Source of the DNA: Sphingomonas lenta
Lineage (GTDB): Bacteria; Pseudomonadota; Alphaproteobacteria; Sphingomonadales; Sphingomonadaceae
Assembly: GCF_002288825.1 (NCBI RefSeq)
Contig: NZ_NSLI01000001.1
Coordinates: 372,001 to 436,000 of the forward strand
Length of the DNA stretch: 64,000 bases
Reading direction: 5' to 3'
Shown here: positions 17,861 through 27,057 of the stretch, piece after piece
Position numbering within the stretch: position 1 is the stretch's first letter
Layout: each line of letters starts with the position of its first letter
Program-made: the position numbers and the translations under genes
The notes under the pieces: generated by a model
Seen by the model: the letters and a program-made list of their open reading frames with translations, nothing else
Databases searched by the model: none
What the model was told of the DNA's origin: nothing

Positions 17861-19909
17861 ATGCGCCCCGCACTCCTCAATCCGTTGTTCGCCGAGGTGA
17901 CGAGCCTCAAGGGCGTGGGCGCCGCGCTCGCCAAGCCGCTGGAGCGGCTGGGGCTGGAGCGCGTCAAGGACGTGCTGTTTCACCTGCCGACGGGTCATCT
18001 CGACCGCTGGCCGCGCGAGGAGCTAGACCAGGGCGACGTGGGCCGCACGATCGCGATCACGGTGCGCGCGGTCGATTATTGGCTGAGCCACGGACGAGGG
18101 CCGAGCCGCGTGCTCGCGACCGACAAGCGCGGCAACTATGTCAGCCTGACCTTCTTCGGCGGCGCTTCCGGTTATGTGAAGAAGCTCTACCCGCTCGGCG
18201 AGCCGAAGCGGATCTCAGGCCGGCTGGAGCAATACGGCCAGGAGCTGCAGATCATCCACCCCGACATCGAGGGCGAAGAGGGCTTCCGCGAGCGCGAGGC
18301 GATCTATCCCTTGTCGGAGGGGATCACGTCGCGGCGGCTGGCGCAGCTGGCGGGGCAGGCGATCGGGCGCGCGCCCGACCTGCCGGAGTGGATCGAGCCG
18401 GGACTAAAGGCGGCGCGCGGCTGGCCCGACTGGCACGACGCGGTCGCGCGCGTGCACGCCGACCCGGCGGACGCGAAGGCGCGCGAGCGGCTGGGTTACG
18501 ACGAGGTGTTCGCGAACCAGCTGGCGATGATGCTGGTCCGCGCCGACACGCGGCGGCGGAAGGGCCGGGCGCTGAACGGCGACGGGCGGCTCCGGGACAT
18601 GCTCAAGCTGCCCTACTCCCTGACGGGGGCGCAGGCGCGCACGGTACGGGAGATCGAGGGCGACCTGGTGCAGACCGCGCCGATGCTCCGGTTGCTGCAG
18701 GGCGACGTGGGCTCGGGCAAGACGCTGGTGGCGACGCTCGCGCTGCTGATCGCGGTCGAGGCGGGAGCGCAGGGGGCGATGCTCGCGCCCACCGAGATCC
18801 TGGCGCGGCAGCATTTCGACACGCTCCAGCGGACGCTCGCCGGGCTGCCCGTGAACGTCGCCGCGCTCACCGGCCGCGACAAGGGCCGCGCGCGGGAGGC
18901 CACGCTGATGGGGCTGGCGGACGGCTCGATCGACATCCTGGTCGGCACGCACGCGATCTTCCAGGAAGCGGTCGGCTACAAGGATCTGGGGCTGGTCGTG
19001 GTGGACGAGCAGCACCGGTTCGGCGTGGCCGAGCGGCTGATGCTCGCCAACAAGGGCGTCACCACGCCGCACCTGCTGGCGATGACGGCGACGCCCATCC
19101 CGCGCACGCTGACGCTGGCGCAGTATGGCGAGATGGACGTGAGCAAGCTCGACGAGATGCCGCCCGGCCGCAAGCCGATCGAGACGCGCGTGATCTCGGA
19201 GGACCGGCTGGACGAGGTGGTGAACGCGCTCGGTCGGCACATGAGCGAGGGCGGCCAGGCCTACTGGGTGTGCCCGCTGGTCGAGGAGAGCGAGAAGATC
19301 GACCTCGCAGCCGCCGAGGCGCGCGCGGCGGCGCTGCAGGAGCGGTTCGGCGAGCGCGTCGGGCTGGTCCACGGGCGCATGAAGCCGGCGGAGAAGGACG
19401 CGGTGATGACCGCCTTCGCGGGCGGGCGCTTGAGCGTGCTCGTCGCGACCACGGTGATCGAGGTGGGCGTGGACGTGCCCAACGCCACGCTGATCGTGAT
19501 CGAGGCCGCGGACCGGTTCGGGCTGGCGCAGCTGCACCAGCTGCGCGGACGCGTGGGGCGGGGCGGAGGGCTGTCGCGCTGCCTGCTGATCCGCGGCTCT
19601 GCGATGAGCGAGACGACGCGCGCGAGGCTGGCGCTGATGCGGGAGACGAACGACGGCTTCCGCATCGCCGAGGAGGACCTGCGCCTGCGCGGCGGCGGCG
19701 AGCTGCTCGGCACGCGCCAGTCGGGCGAGGTCGGGTTCAAGCTCGCGCCGCCGGAGATGCTGGGCGACCTGCTCGAATGCGCGCACGACGACACGCGGCT
19801 GCTGATCGACCGCGACGGCGGGCTGGAAGGCGAGCGCGGCCAGGCGGCGCGGGTGGCGCTGTACCTGTTCGACCGCGACGCGGGCGTGCAGCTGCTGCGG
19901 TCGGGATGA
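17861..19909 (+). CDS. recG: ATP-dependent DNA helicase RecG
   Basis: A 682-residue RecG, which reverses stalled replication forks and branch-migrates Holliday junctions. The N-terminal wedge/OB domain (KGVGAALAKPLERLGL, then GNYVSLTFFGG) is followed by the helicase core. Walker A is LQGDVGSGKT (about 281-288), the DExH box VVDEQHRFG, motif III ATPIPRTL, motif V TTVIEVGVDVPNA and motif VI QLRGRVGRG. Full length. It is divergent from sdhE and convergent with the PilZ gene, with repeat C2 between. Confidence 0.97.
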   Translation: MRPALLNPLFAEVTSLKGVGAALAKPLERLGLERVKDVLFHLPTGHLDRWPREELDQGDVGRTIAITVRAVDYWLSHGRGPSRVLATDKRGNYVSLTFFGGASGYVKKLYPLGEPKRISGRLEQYGQELQIIHPDIEGEEGFREREAIYPLSEGITSRRLAQLAGQAIGRAPDLPEWIEPGLKAARGWPDWHDAVARVHADPADAKARERLGYDEVFANQLAMMLVRADTRRRKGRALNGDGRLRDMLKLPYSLTGAQARTVREIEGDLVQTAPMLRLLQGDVGSGKTLVATLALLIAVEAGAQGAMLAPTEILARQHFDTLQRTLAGLPVNVAALTGRDKGRAREATLMGLADGSIDILVGTHAIFQEAVGYKDLGLVVVDEQHRFGVAERLMLANKGVTTPHLLAMTATPIPRTLTLAQYGEMDVSKLDEMPPGRKPIETRVISEDRLDEVVNALGRHMSEGGQAYWVCPLVEESEKIDLAAAEARAAALQERFGERVGLVHGRMKPAEKDAVMTAFAGGRLSVLVATTVIEVGVDVPNATLIVIEAADRFGLAQLHQLRGRVGRGGGLSRCLLIRGSAMSETTRARLALMRETNDGFRIAEEDLRLRGGGELLGTRQSGEVGFKLAPPEMLGDLLECAHDDTRLLIDRDGGLEGERGQAARVALYLFDRDAGVQLLRSG

Positions 19910-19913
19910 CCTC

Positions 19914-20052
19914 ATCCCTCTCCCGTCGGGAGAGGGAGGGAGCCGGCCGGAGGGCGGCGGAAGGGTGAGGGTGAACCAAGTGACGGTGCGCTCGTCACCC
20001 TCACCCCGCGCCTGCTGCGCAGGCTTGCCCCTCTCCCAGTGGGAGAGGGGGA
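19914..20052. repeat. Family C hairpin repeat, copy C2
   Basis: The ends are perfect hairpins, CCCTCTCCC-GTC-GGGAGAGGG (19916-19936) and CCCCTCTCCC-AGT-GGGAGAGGGG. A central 12-base inverted pair, GGGTGAGGGTGA / TCACCCTCACCC (19963-19974 and 19995-20006), lies between them. It may also act as a terminator between the converging recG and PilZ genes. Confidence 0.85.
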
Positions 20053-20058
20053 GAGCGG

Positions 20059-20370
20059 TCACCCTCGCACCATCGCCGCGAGCAGGCCGTAATAGTCGCC
20101 CAGCCCGATCGTGCGGTCCAGCTGGAAGCCCATCCGCCCGCCCAGGCACCAGCGGATCTCCGCCTGGATCAGGCCCACCACGGGCAGGTGCACGCGCACG
20201 CGCTCGCCGACGGCGTACTCGGTCTCGCAGCGCGCCATCATGCCGCGCGCGGACATATTGACCACGACGAGGTTGAGCGGCCGGTTGTCGGGCCCGAAGG
20301 CGCGCGCGCGGTAATGGACCTCGTCGCGAGGTTCGCTGCGTTCGTCCACCAGCCTTGGGTTGCTCGCCAC
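20059..20370 (-). CDS. PilZ domain protein (putative c-di-GMP receptor)
   Basis: A 103-residue single PilZ domain. The c-di-GMP binding motifs are recognisable: RSEPRDEVHYRAR (RxxxR type) and NMSARGMMA (D/N-x-S-x-x-G). The GTG at 20370 is chosen because AGGAG lies six bases upstream; the frame is open further but without a site. Likely cytoplasmic; target unknown. A second PilZ protein and an EAL phosphodiesterase are in the same window, so c-di-GMP signalling is active in this organism. Confidence 0.85.
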   Translation of the reverse strand: MASNPRLVDERSEPRDEVHYRARAFGPDNRPLNLVVVNMSARGMMARCETEYAVGERVRVHLPVVGLIQAEIRWCLGGRMGFQLDRTIGLGDYYGLLAAMVRG

Positions 20371-20449
20371 TCGGCGCTCCTGTTCGAGACCGGGCGGCGG
20401 TAGCGGGCCGCGCCTCAAGACGCCCGCAACAGGGGTGGTTTACGCGCGG

Positions 20450-21673
20450 CTAACCGCGAACGAGCAACCCGTAATGCTTCTTGCCCGCCGACACGCGCAC
20501 CGGCTCCTCGCCGACCTCGATCACGGCGGCGTCGGAGGCGATCTTCTCGCCCGCCACGCGCGCGCCGCCGCCGGCGACGAGGCGGCGCGCCTCGCCCTTA
20601 GACTTGGCAAAGCCGAGGCCTACGAGCGCATCGACGATGCCGACCGGGCCGGACACGGCGAAGGTCGGCAGCGCCTCGCCCGCGGCACCCTCCTCGAAGG
20701 TACGGCGCGCGGTCTCGGCCGCCGCTTCGGCCGCCTCGCGGCCGCGGCACATGGCGGTGGCCTCGGTCGCGAGCACCTTCTTGGCCTCGTTGATCTCCGC
20801 GCCGCGCAGGCCCTCAAGCCGCTCGATCTCGGGGAGGGGCAGGTCGGTGAAGAGCCGGAGGAAGCGGCCCACGTCCGCGTCCGCCGTGTTGCGCCAGAAC
20901 TGCCAATAATCGAAGTGCGGTAGCTGATCCTCGTGCAGCCACACCGCGCCGGAGACGGTCTTGCCCATCTTCGCACCGTCGGCGGTGGTGAGCAGCGGGG
21001 TCGTGACGCCGAACACTTGCCTGTCGTCCATGCGGCGGGTGAGCTCGACGCCGTTGACGATGTTCCCCCACTGGTCCGAACCGCCCATCTGAAGTCGGCA
21101 GCCCATCCGGCTCGACAGCTCGCGAAAGTCGTAGGCCTGGAGGATCATGTAGTTGAATTCGAGGAAGCTCAGCGACTGCTCGCGGTCGAGGCGGAGCCGA
21201 ACCGAGTCGAAGCTGAGCATCCGGTTCACCGAGAAGTGCCGGCCGACCTCGCGCAGGAACGGGATGTATTCGAGCCGGTCGAGCCAGTCGGCGTTGTCGA
21301 CCATAACCGCGTCGGTCGGGCCGTCGCCGAAGGTGAGGAAGCGTTCGAAGATACGGCGGATGGAGGCGACGTTGGCGGCGATGCGCTCGTCGTCCATCAG
21401 TGCGCGCGCCTCGTCCTTGAAGCTGGGATCGCCGATCTTGCCCGTGCCGCCGCCCATGAGGACGATCGGCTTGTGGCCGGTCTGCTGGAGGCGGCGCAGC
21501 AGCATGATCTGGACGAGCGAGCCCACGTGCAGCGACGGTGCGGTCGGATCGAAGCCGATATAGCCGGGGACGACCTCGTTGCCCGCCAGCGCGTCGAGCG
21601 CCGCCGCGTCGGTGAGCTGGTGGATGTAGCCGCGCTCGTCGAGCGTGCGGAGGAGGTCGGAGCTGTAGGTCAT
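20450..21673 (-). CDS. tyrS: Tyrosyl-tRNA synthetase TyrS
   Basis: A 407-residue class I synthetase that charges tRNA-Tyr. The HIGH-type motif is PSLHVGSL (H49-S52) and the KMSKS-type loop is AKMGKT (K235-T239). YMILQAYDF and [10 protein letters not shown] are the typical tyrosine-binding segments. The C-terminal S4-like RNA-binding domain is present ([14 protein letters not shown]). The ATG at 21673 gives [16 protein letters not shown]; upstream open sequence runs into repeat C3 and is not coding. Confidence 0.97.
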   Translation of the reverse strand: MTYSSDLLRTLDERGYIHQLTDAAALDALAGNEVVPGYIGFDPTAPSLHVGSLVQIMLLRRLQQTGHKPIVLMGGGTGKIGDPSFKDEARALMDDERIAANVASIRRIFERFLTFGDGPTDAVMVDNADWLDRLEYIPFLREVGRHFSVNRMLSFDSVRLRLDREQSLSFLEFNYMILQAYDFRELSSRMGCRLQMGGSDQWGNIVNGVELTRRMDDRQVFGVTTPLLTTADGAKMGKTVSGAVWLHEDQLPHFDYWQFWRNTADADVGRFLRLFTDLPLPEIERLEGLRGAEINEAKKVLATEATAMCRGREAAEAAAETARRTFEEGAAGEALPTFAVSGPVGIVDALVGLGFAKSKGEARRLVAGGGARVAGEKIASDAAVIEVGEEPVRVSAGKKHYGLLVRG

Positions 21674-21711
21674 GGCGGGCGAGTAGCAGCCACCGGAACT
21701 GTCCGCCAAGC

Positions 21712-21864
21712 CTCCCTCTCCCCTCCGGGGCGCATCAGGTAAACCGTCCGGGGGACGGTTTACCTGATGCGGGAGCCGAGCGTGGCGAGGCGGGAGAGGG
21801 GCAGCATCGAAACGCTGGCGCACTGCCCCTCTCCCCGGCCCTCTCCCCAGAGGGGAGAGGGAGA
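21712..21864. repeat. Family C hairpin repeat, copy C3, with a nested 18-base palindrome
   Basis: Outer CCCTCTCCCC / GGGGAGAGGG ends as in other C copies. Inside the left part is a perfect 18-base inverted repeat (21732-21749 with 21753-21770, loop GGG) beginning GCATCAGGTAAACCGTCC. This is absent from the other C copies and less GC-rich than its surroundings. Confidence 0.85.
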
Positions 21865-22935
21865 TTAGGTTCGCGGCAACTGCGCGAGCGGGTCGACGGG
21901 CGTACGGCCCTTGCGCAGCTCGAAATGCAAGGCCGGCCGGTCGGCGCTGCCCGTCTCGCCCGACAGCGCCAGCCGCTGCCCGCGCTTCACGCTCTGGCCG
22001 CGCTGGACGAGGAGCTTGGACGCGTGGCCGTAGACGCTCGTCCAGCCCTCGCCGTGGCGGACGATGACGATGCCGCCCAGGTTCGCGATGCCGCTGCCGA
22101 CATAGGCGACCACGCCGTCGGCGGCGGCCTTGATCGGCGTGTCTGCCGGTACGGCGATCTTGATGCCGTTATTGCGTACCCCGCTCCCCCCCGGCCCGAA
22201 CCGCGCGACGACGCGGCCGTCCACGGGCCAAGTGAAACCGCTCGCGAGGCGGGCGGGGGCGACGACCGCGGCGGTGGCGGGGAGCACGCGCTTAGGGCTG
22301 GCGACGGGCTTAGCGGGCGCCTGATTGCTCGCCAGCGCGGGCTCCCCGCCGGTCAGGATGTCCTCGATATTGAGCTGGAACGCGGCGGCGCGCTCGGCGG
22401 CGACGGAGCGCGGGCTGGCGGGCGCGGGGATGTCGATGCGCTGGCCCAGGCGCAGCACGTACGGCTCGGCGAGCGCGTTCGCCTCGATGATGCGCGACCA
22501 GGGCACGCCATAGGCGCGGGCGATCGCGATGCCCGTCTCGCCGGGGCGGACGAGGTGATAGCGGCCGGCAGGGATGCTGAGCCGCTGGCCCGCGCGGATC
22601 GTGTAGGGAGCGATCAGGCCGTTGGCGCGCGCGATCGCCTCCGACCCCGCGCCGGTGGAGTCGGCGATGCGGCGCAGCGTGTCGCCGGGCTGGACGACGT
22701 AGGTGGACGCCTCGACGGTGCGCGCGTCGGGGGTGACGAGGCGCGACTCCCAGGCGGGGCGGGGGGCGGGAAGGGCGACCACGTCCTCATCGGCGCGACG
22801 CGGTTGGTAGTCGCGCGCGGGCGGCTCGGCCGCTTGCGCGACCGGGGCGGGCGGGCGCGCTGCGTACTCGGACCGCACGCCTTGCGGGATGCAGCCGCCG
22901 AGCAGCACCGTTCCCGTCAACACCAGCCCCCGCAT
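21865..22935 (-). CDS. NlpD-like lipoprotein: two LysM + degenerate LytM (M23) domain
   Basis: A 356-residue predicted lipoprotein. Lipobox LLGGC puts lipidation at C15. LysM repeats (peptidoglycan binding) span about 79-122 and 126-171. A LytM/M23 fold spans about 235-345, but the zinc-ligand motif HxxxD is replaced by NNGIKIAV and the last motif reads HFEL rather than HxH. It should thus be non-catalytic, like NlpD/EnvC amidase activators. The ATG at 22935 follows AAGGGG and lies ten bases after the surE stop, so it is the third gene of serS-surE-nlpD. This order recalls the surE-pcm-nlpD neighbourhood, here without pcm. Confidence 0.88.
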   Translation of the reverse strand: MRGLVLTGTVLLGGCIPQGVRSEYAARPPAPVAQAAEPPARDYQPRRADEDVVALPAPRPAWESRLVTPDARTVEASTYVVQPGDTLRRIADSTGAGSEAIARANGLIAPYTIRAGQRLSIPAGRYHLVRPGETGIAIARAYGVPWSRIIEANALAEPYVLRLGQRIDIPAPASPRSVAAERAAAFQLNIEDILTGGEPALASNQAPAKPVASPKRVLPATAAVVAPARLASGFTWPVDGRVVARFGPGGSGVRNNGIKIAVPADTPIKAAADGVVAYVGSGIANLGGIVIVRHGEGWTSVYGHASKLLVQRGQSVKRGQRLALSGETGSADRPALHFELRKGRTPVDPLAQLPRT

Positions 22936-22945
22936 GCGAAACCCC

Positions 22946-23707
22946 TTACGCCAACGCCCGCCGGAACGCAGCAAGCGACGGCTCGTGCGTCAGGTCAAGA
23001 TGGAGCGGGGTGACGGCGACATGGCCCTGCATGACGGCTTCCAGGTCGGTGCCGGGTTCCGGGTCGTGGGGGATGCGCTGCAGTGCGAGCCAGTAATAAT
23101 CGAACCCGCGCGGGTCGGTGCGGTGGTCGAGCTTGAGCCGGCCGTGGTCGCGCAGGCCTTGCCGGCAGACGCGCACGCCTCGTACCTCTTCCGGCGCAAC
23201 GGGCGGGAAGTTGACGTTGACAACGGTGCGCGGCGCCCAGTCGGCGGCCATGATGGGCCGCAGCACGCGCTCGCCCCAGGCTTCCGCGGCGGCGAAGGAC
23301 ACGTTCTCGCCGGGTCCAGCGGCGGCGTAGAGCTGGCTGAGCGCGACCGAGCGGATGCCGGCGAATGCGCCCTCCATCGCGGCGGACACGGTACCGGAAT
23401 AGCTGACGTCCTCCGCCAGGTTCGCGCCGCGGTTGACGCCCGACAGGATCAGGTCGGGCCAGGGCTGCACGAGCTTGGCGAGCGCCATCATGACGGCGTC
23501 GGTCGGCGTGCCGCCGACGGCGTAGCGGCGTTCGTCGAAGCGGCGGACGCGCACGGGCTTGGTGATGGTGAGCGCGCGGGCGGTGCCCGACTGCTCCTCG
23601 GCGGGTGCAACGACCCAGACGTCGTCGGACAGCGTGCGCGCGATGCGTTCGAGGACGGCGAGGCCGGGCGAGTGGTAGCCATCGTCGTTGGTGAGTAGGA
23701 TGCGCAT
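22946..23707 (-). CDS. surE: 5'/3'-nucleotidase SurE
   Basis: A 253-residue SurE metal-dependent nucleotidase that removes phosphate from nucleoside monophosphates and short polyphosphates. The N-terminal MRILLTNDDGYHSPG carries the metal-binding D8 and D9. GTPTDAV, LILSGVNRGANLAEDVSYSGT and the later NVNFPP motif are all intact. The ATG at 23707 opens the family-typical start; the open frame upstream enters repeat A2. It sits between serS and the nlpD-like gene on one strand. Confidence 0.96.
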   Translation of the reverse strand: MRILLTNDDGYHSPGLAVLERIARTLSDDVWVVAPAEEQSGTARALTITKPVRVRRFDERRYAVGGTPTDAVMMALAKLVQPWPDLILSGVNRGANLAEDVSYSGTVSAAMEGAFAGIRSVALSQLYAAAGPGENVSFAAAEAWGERVLRPIMAADWAPRTVVNVNFPPVAPEEVRGVRVCRQGLRDHGRLKLDHRTDPRGFDYYWLALQRIPHDPEPGTDLEAVMQGHVAVTPLHLDLTHEPSLAAFRRALA

Positions 23708-23736
23708 CAGCCGAACGGCTCTGCACCCACAGAGCC

Positions 23737-23831
23737 CGTCACCCCGGACTTGTTCCGGGGTCCATCGTGGTCCGCGCACTCCGGCCGGTTAGCTCGCACA
23801 ACGATGGATGCCGGAACAAGTCCGGCATGAC
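23737..23831. repeat. Family A paired-hairpin repeat, copy A2 (type I, mixed arms)
   Basis: The left arm has the ACCCCGGA/TCCGGGGT stem and the right arm the ATGCCGGA/TCCGGCAT stem. Spacer related to those of A1 and A5. It lies inside the serS-surE operon. Confidence 0.9.
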
Positions 23832-23852
23832 AAAGGAGAGTAACGGGGCGGG

Positions 23853-25133
23853 TCACGATTTCGGCTCCAGCCGGTTCAGCCCGCCGAGATAAGGCTGCAG
23901 CACGGCCGGTACCGCGACCGAGCCGTCCTCCTGCTGGTAGTTCTCCAGCACCGCCACCAGCGTGCGGCCGACCGCGAGGCCGGAGCCGTTGAGCGTGTGG
24001 ACGAAGCGCGTGCCCTTCTCGCCCTCGGGCCGGTAGCGCGCGTTCATGCGGCGGGCCTGGAAGTCGGTGCAGGTCGAGCAGCTGCTGATCTCCCGGTAGG
24101 TGCCCTGGCCGGGAAGCCAGACCTCAAGGTCGTAGGTGCGCGCGGCGGTGAAGCCCATGTCGCCGGCGCAGAGCTTCATGCGGCGGTAGGGCAGCTCCAG
24201 CGCGTCGAGCACGCCCTCCGCGCACCGCGTCATGCGCTCGTGCTCGGCTTCGGAGGCGTCCGGCGTCGTGATCGAGACCATCTCGACCTTGTCGAACTGG
24301 TGCTGGCGGATGAAGCCGCGCGTGTCGCGGCCCGCCGCGCCCGCCTCCGAGCGGAAGCAGGGGGTGAGCGCGGCGAAGCGGAGCGGGAGCTCGCCTTCGG
24401 AGAGGATGCGCTCGCGGACGATGTTGGTGAGCGACACCTCGGCGGTCGGGATCAGCCAGCGGCCGTCGGTGGTGCGGAACAGGTCGTCGGCGAATTTGGG
24501 GAGCTGGCCGGTGCCGAACACGGCCTCGTCGCGGACGAGCAGCGGCGGGGCGACTTCCTCATAACCGTGCTCGCGGGTGAGGCGGTCGAGCATGAACTGG
24601 CCCAGCGCGCGCGACAGCCGCGCGGCGGCCCCGCGCAACAGCGTGAAGCGCGCGCCGGCGATGGCGACGCCCGTCTCGAAGTCGAGGCCGAGCGCGGGGC
24701 CGATCGCGTCGTGCTCGGCGGGCTGGAACGCGAAATCGCGCTTGGTCCCGCGCTCGTGCACGAGTGCGTTGTCGTTCTCGTCCGCACCCTCCGGCACGTC
24801 GGGGGCGGGCAGGTTGGGGATGGCGGCGAGCGCGCCCGCGAGCTCGTCGCCGATCCGCGCCTCCTCCGCTTCGAGGCGGGGCAGCGCCTCCTTGAGCGCG
24901 GCGACCTGCGCCATCAGCGCCTGCGCCTTATCCTCATCCTTAGCCGCTTTCGCTTGGCCGATCGCCTTGGAGAGCGCGTTGCGGTCGGTCTGCGCGGCCT
25001 GCGCCTCAGCCACGCAGGCGCGGCGGCGCTCGTCCAGGCCGAGCAGGTGCGGCGACTGCGGCTCCAGCCCCCGTTTCGCGAGCGCGGCGTCGAAAGCGGC
25101 GGGGTCGTCCCGGATCAGGCGGATGTCGTGCAT
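23853..25133 (-). CDS. serS: Seryl-tRNA synthetase SerS
   Basis: A 426-residue class II synthetase charging tRNA-Ser and tRNA-Sec. Residues 1-110 form the long helical tRNA-binding arm. The catalytic core follows, with motif 2 ([24 protein letters not shown]) and motif 3 ([17 protein letters not shown]). The ATG at 25133 begins [15 protein letters not shown], as in relatives. In-frame codons further upstream cross a 24-base tandem repeat and are not part of the gene. First gene of the serS-surE-nlpD-like unit. Confidence 0.97.
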   Translation of the reverse strand: MHDIRLIRDDPAAFDAALAKRGLEPQSPHLLGLDERRRACVAEAQAAQTDRNALSKAIGQAKAAKDEDKAQALMAQVAALKEALPRLEAEEARIGDELAGALAAIPNLPAPDVPEGADENDNALVHERGTKRDFAFQPAEHDAIGPALGLDFETGVAIAGARFTLLRGAAARLSRALGQFMLDRLTREHGYEEVAPPLLVRDEAVFGTGQLPKFADDLFRTTDGRWLIPTAEVSLTNIVRERILSEGELPLRFAALTPCFRSEAGAAGRDTRGFIRQHQFDKVEMVSITTPDASEAEHERMTRCAEGVLDALELPYRRMKLCAGDMGFTAARTYDLEVWLPGQGTYREISSCSTCTDFQARRMNARYRPEGEKGTRFVHTLNGSGLAVGRTLVAVLENYQQEDGSVAVPAVLQPYLGGLNRLEPKS

Positions 25134-25162
25134 GGCGGCCCTCATGGCCAAGCAGCTTACGA

Positions 25163-25234
25163 GAGGCAACCGTGGCTCCGCCCGGCGAGGCAACCGTGGC
25201 TCCGCCCGGCGAGGCAACCGTCGCCCCGCCCGCC
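25163..25234. repeat. 24-base tandem repeat, three units
   Basis: Units at 25163-25186, 25187-25210 (identical; starting GAGGCAACCGTGGCTCCGCC) and 25211-25234 (imperfect). It lies between divergent serS and the host-attachment-family gene, upstream of both. Confidence 0.9.
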
Positions 25235-25273
25235 GCGTTCACCACGCCGACCCGCAACCAGAGGAGTAAGTAG

Positions 25274-25792
25274 ATGCAGGTTCCCCACAACGCCTTCGTG
25301 CTGGTCTGCGACGGGCGCAAGTCGCTGTTCTTCCGCAACGACGGCGACGGCGAGTACCCCAATCTGATCGTGGAGGAGGCGCAGGAGCGGCCCAATCCGC
25401 GCGACATCGACCAGAAGACGGACACGGCTGGCGGCGCGATGGGCACTCAGATGGGCGGCGGCGCCCCCAACGTCGCACGGGGCGGCGGCGGAGGCGGCCC
25501 GAACGGCGGAGGCGAGGGCGGCGCGTTCGCGCCCTCACGCGGCACGATGGAGGAGGTCGACTTCCACCAGCAGGAGGAGGACCGCTTCGCGATCGAGACC
25601 GCCGAGATGCTCAACAAGCGCGCGCTCGCGCACAAGCTGGACAAGCTGGTGGTGGTCGCGCCGCCCAAGACGCTGGGGCAGCTGCGCAAGCACTACCACA
25701 AGGAAGTGGAGCGCCGCATCGCGGGCGAACTGGCCAAGGACCTGACGGGCCACACCGTGCCCGACATCGAAAAGGCGCTGATGAACGCCTGA
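25274..25792 (+). CDS. Host attachment family protein with Gly-rich insert
   Basis: A 172-residue protein of the Host_attach family (PF10116), whose members resemble archaeal/eukaryotic release factor domain 2 folds. The name comes from Agrobacterium attachment mutants and the biochemical role is unknown. Core strands are FVLVCDGRKSLFFRN at the start and KLVVVAPPKTLGQLRKHYHKEVERRI near the end. A glycine-rich loop (about residues 53-86) interrupts the domain and is longer than I would expect. GAGGAG precedes the ATG. Likely cytoplasmic, as there is no signal peptide. Confidence 0.8.
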   Translation: MQVPHNAFVLVCDGRKSLFFRNDGDGEYPNLIVEEAQERPNPRDIDQKTDTAGGAMGTQMGGGAPNVARGGGGGGPNGGGEGGAFAPSRGTMEEVDFHQQEEDRFAIETAEMLNKRALAHKLDKLVVVAPPKTLGQLRKHYHKEVERRIAGELAKDLTGHTVPDIEKALMNA

Positions 25793-25831
25793 CCCGTCAT
25801 CGGCGAAGCACCGCCTCGCCGAAACGCGAAA

Positions 25832-25862
25832 CGGGCCCGCGCAAAGGGAGAGCGCGGGCCCG
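25832..25862. terminator. Bidirectional terminator between converging genes
   Basis: An 11-base stem, CGGGCCCGCGC / GCGCGGGCCCG, with a nine-base loop. On the minus strand it is followed by TTTCGCGTTTCG, so it mainly serves the Ser-rich protein gene. Confidence 0.65.
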
Positions 25863-25884
25863 CCTACGCCGCCTGCTGAAGGGT

Positions 25885-27057
25885 TCAGGCGGCGACGGCC
25901 GTGGGCTTGGACAGCCGCTTGCGTGCGACCAGCGCGGCCGCGGCGGCGCCGAAGAGCAGCATCATCGGCGGCGCGGGTACGGGGGTCGGGTTGCCGCTCG
26001 ACCCGCTGGAGCCGCCCGACGAGCTCGAGCTGGACGATGACGAGGAACTGGACGAGCTGGAGCTCGAGGACGAGCCGCCCATGCCGCCCGTGCTGCTGGT
26101 GCTCGACGACCCGTTCGAGCTGAACCCGCCGGTCGACGACGAATATCCGCTCGACGAGGACGAGAAGCCGTCGCTCGACGAGCTGTAATGGCCGCTGCTG
26201 CTGCTGCCGCTGCTCCCCTTCCCGTCGCCGCCGGCGCCGTTCTGGTTCTGGTTTTGATTCTGGTTTTGATTTTGGTTCTGGTTCTGGTTCTGCTGGTTCT
26301 TGTTGTCGATGTCGATCTTGATGTCCGAGTTGCCCGACGACGTGCTGCTCGACACGTTGCCCGACGAAGACGACGAGCTCGAGATATTGCCGGACGAGGA
26401 CGACGAGACGTTCCCCGAGGAGGAGGACGACACGTTGCCCGACGAAGAGCTCGACACGTTCCCGGACGAGGACACGTTGCCGGACGACGAGCTCGACACG
26501 TTGATGTTGGGATTGACGTTGATCGTGGTCCCGCCGGACGAGCTGGAGCTGGTGGACGCTCCGTCGCCGCCGGTCGAGGTGGACACGTTGCCCGACGAGC
26601 TGGAGCTGGACGAGGAGACCACGCTGCCGCCCGAGCTGGACGAGGTGGACGAGATCACGACGCTGCCGCCGCCTCCGCCGCCGCCCCCGAAGGCGAAGCC
26701 GCCGCCGAACCCGCCGCCCGGGAAGCCGCCGAAGAAGCCGCCGCTGCCGCCGACGACCACCGGCACCGCGCCGGACGTCGCGACCAGCGGCTGCTGGATG
26801 GGCAGCGGCACGGGCGCGGCCTGGCTGGCCACCGTCACCACGGCGGGCGGGCAGGTCGCGGACGTGGTGGTCGTGACCACCTTGCGCACCTTGGGCCGCG
26901 TCGCCACGACCTTGCGCTTGTGGACCACGCGCTTCTTCACGTTCTTGACGTAGGTCGCGTTCTTGGGCCGCTCCGCGACGTGGACGGCCCCGCCGCCCAG
27001 CACCGCACCTCCCGCCGCGCAAGCGCAGAGTTTCGCCATCGCCATCCGAACCGACAT
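25885..27057 (-). CDS. Ser/Asn/Gln-repeat exported protein with PEP-CTERM-like sorting tail
   Basis: A 390-residue low-complexity protein. The N-terminus (MSVRMAMAKLCACAAGGAVLGGGAV) is a hydrophobic signal-like segment, followed by a basic stretch (KNVKKRVVHKRKVV). Then come a Gly/Phe patch, many SSSSSGNV units, a (QN)n run of about nine repeats, and Ser-only runs. The C-terminus has PTPVPAPP, a hydrophobic helix and RKRL, the three-part layout of PEP-CTERM/exosortase sorting signals, although the usual VPEP is VPAP. Probably a sorted, glycosylatable surface or matrix protein. The ATG at 27057 has a purine-rich site; the longer frame lacks a signal. Exosortase genes are not in the window. Confidence 0.65.
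   Translation of the reverse strand: MSVRMAMAKLCACAAGGAVLGGGAVHVAERPKNATYVKNVKKRVVHKRKVVATRPKVRKVVTTTTSATCPPAVVTVASQAAPVPLPIQQPLVATSGAVPVVVGGSGGFFGGFPGGGFGGGFAFGGGGGGGGSVVISSTSSSSGGSVVSSSSSSSSGNVSTSTGGDGASTSSSSSGGTTINVNPNINVSSSSSGNVSSSGNVSSSSSGNVSSSSSGNVSSSSSGNISSSSSSSGNVSSSTSSGNSDIKIDIDNKNQQNQNQNQNQNQNQNQNQNGAGGDGKGSSGSSSSGHYSSSSDGFSSSSSGYSSSTGGFSSNGSSSTSSTGGMGGSSSSSSSSSSSSSSSSSSSGGSSGSSGNPTPVPAPPMMLLFGAAAAALVARKRLSKPTAVAA
26233..26300. repeat. Hexanucleotide (AACCAG-type) microsatellite coding the Gln-Asn run
   Basis: Imperfect repeats of TTCTGG/TTTTGA hexamers on the plus strand encode the QN repeat of the overlapping protein. Candidate length-variable tract. Confidence 0.8.

Noticed and set aside
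22936..22974. Longer start for the NlpD-like lipoprotein
   Set aside because: It would overlap surE and bury the lipobox 28 residues in; the ATG at 22935 has a ribosome site and a standard lipoprotein signal.
25163..25234. CRISPR-like direct repeats
   Set aside because: The 24-base units are contiguous with no spacers and no cas genes are present.
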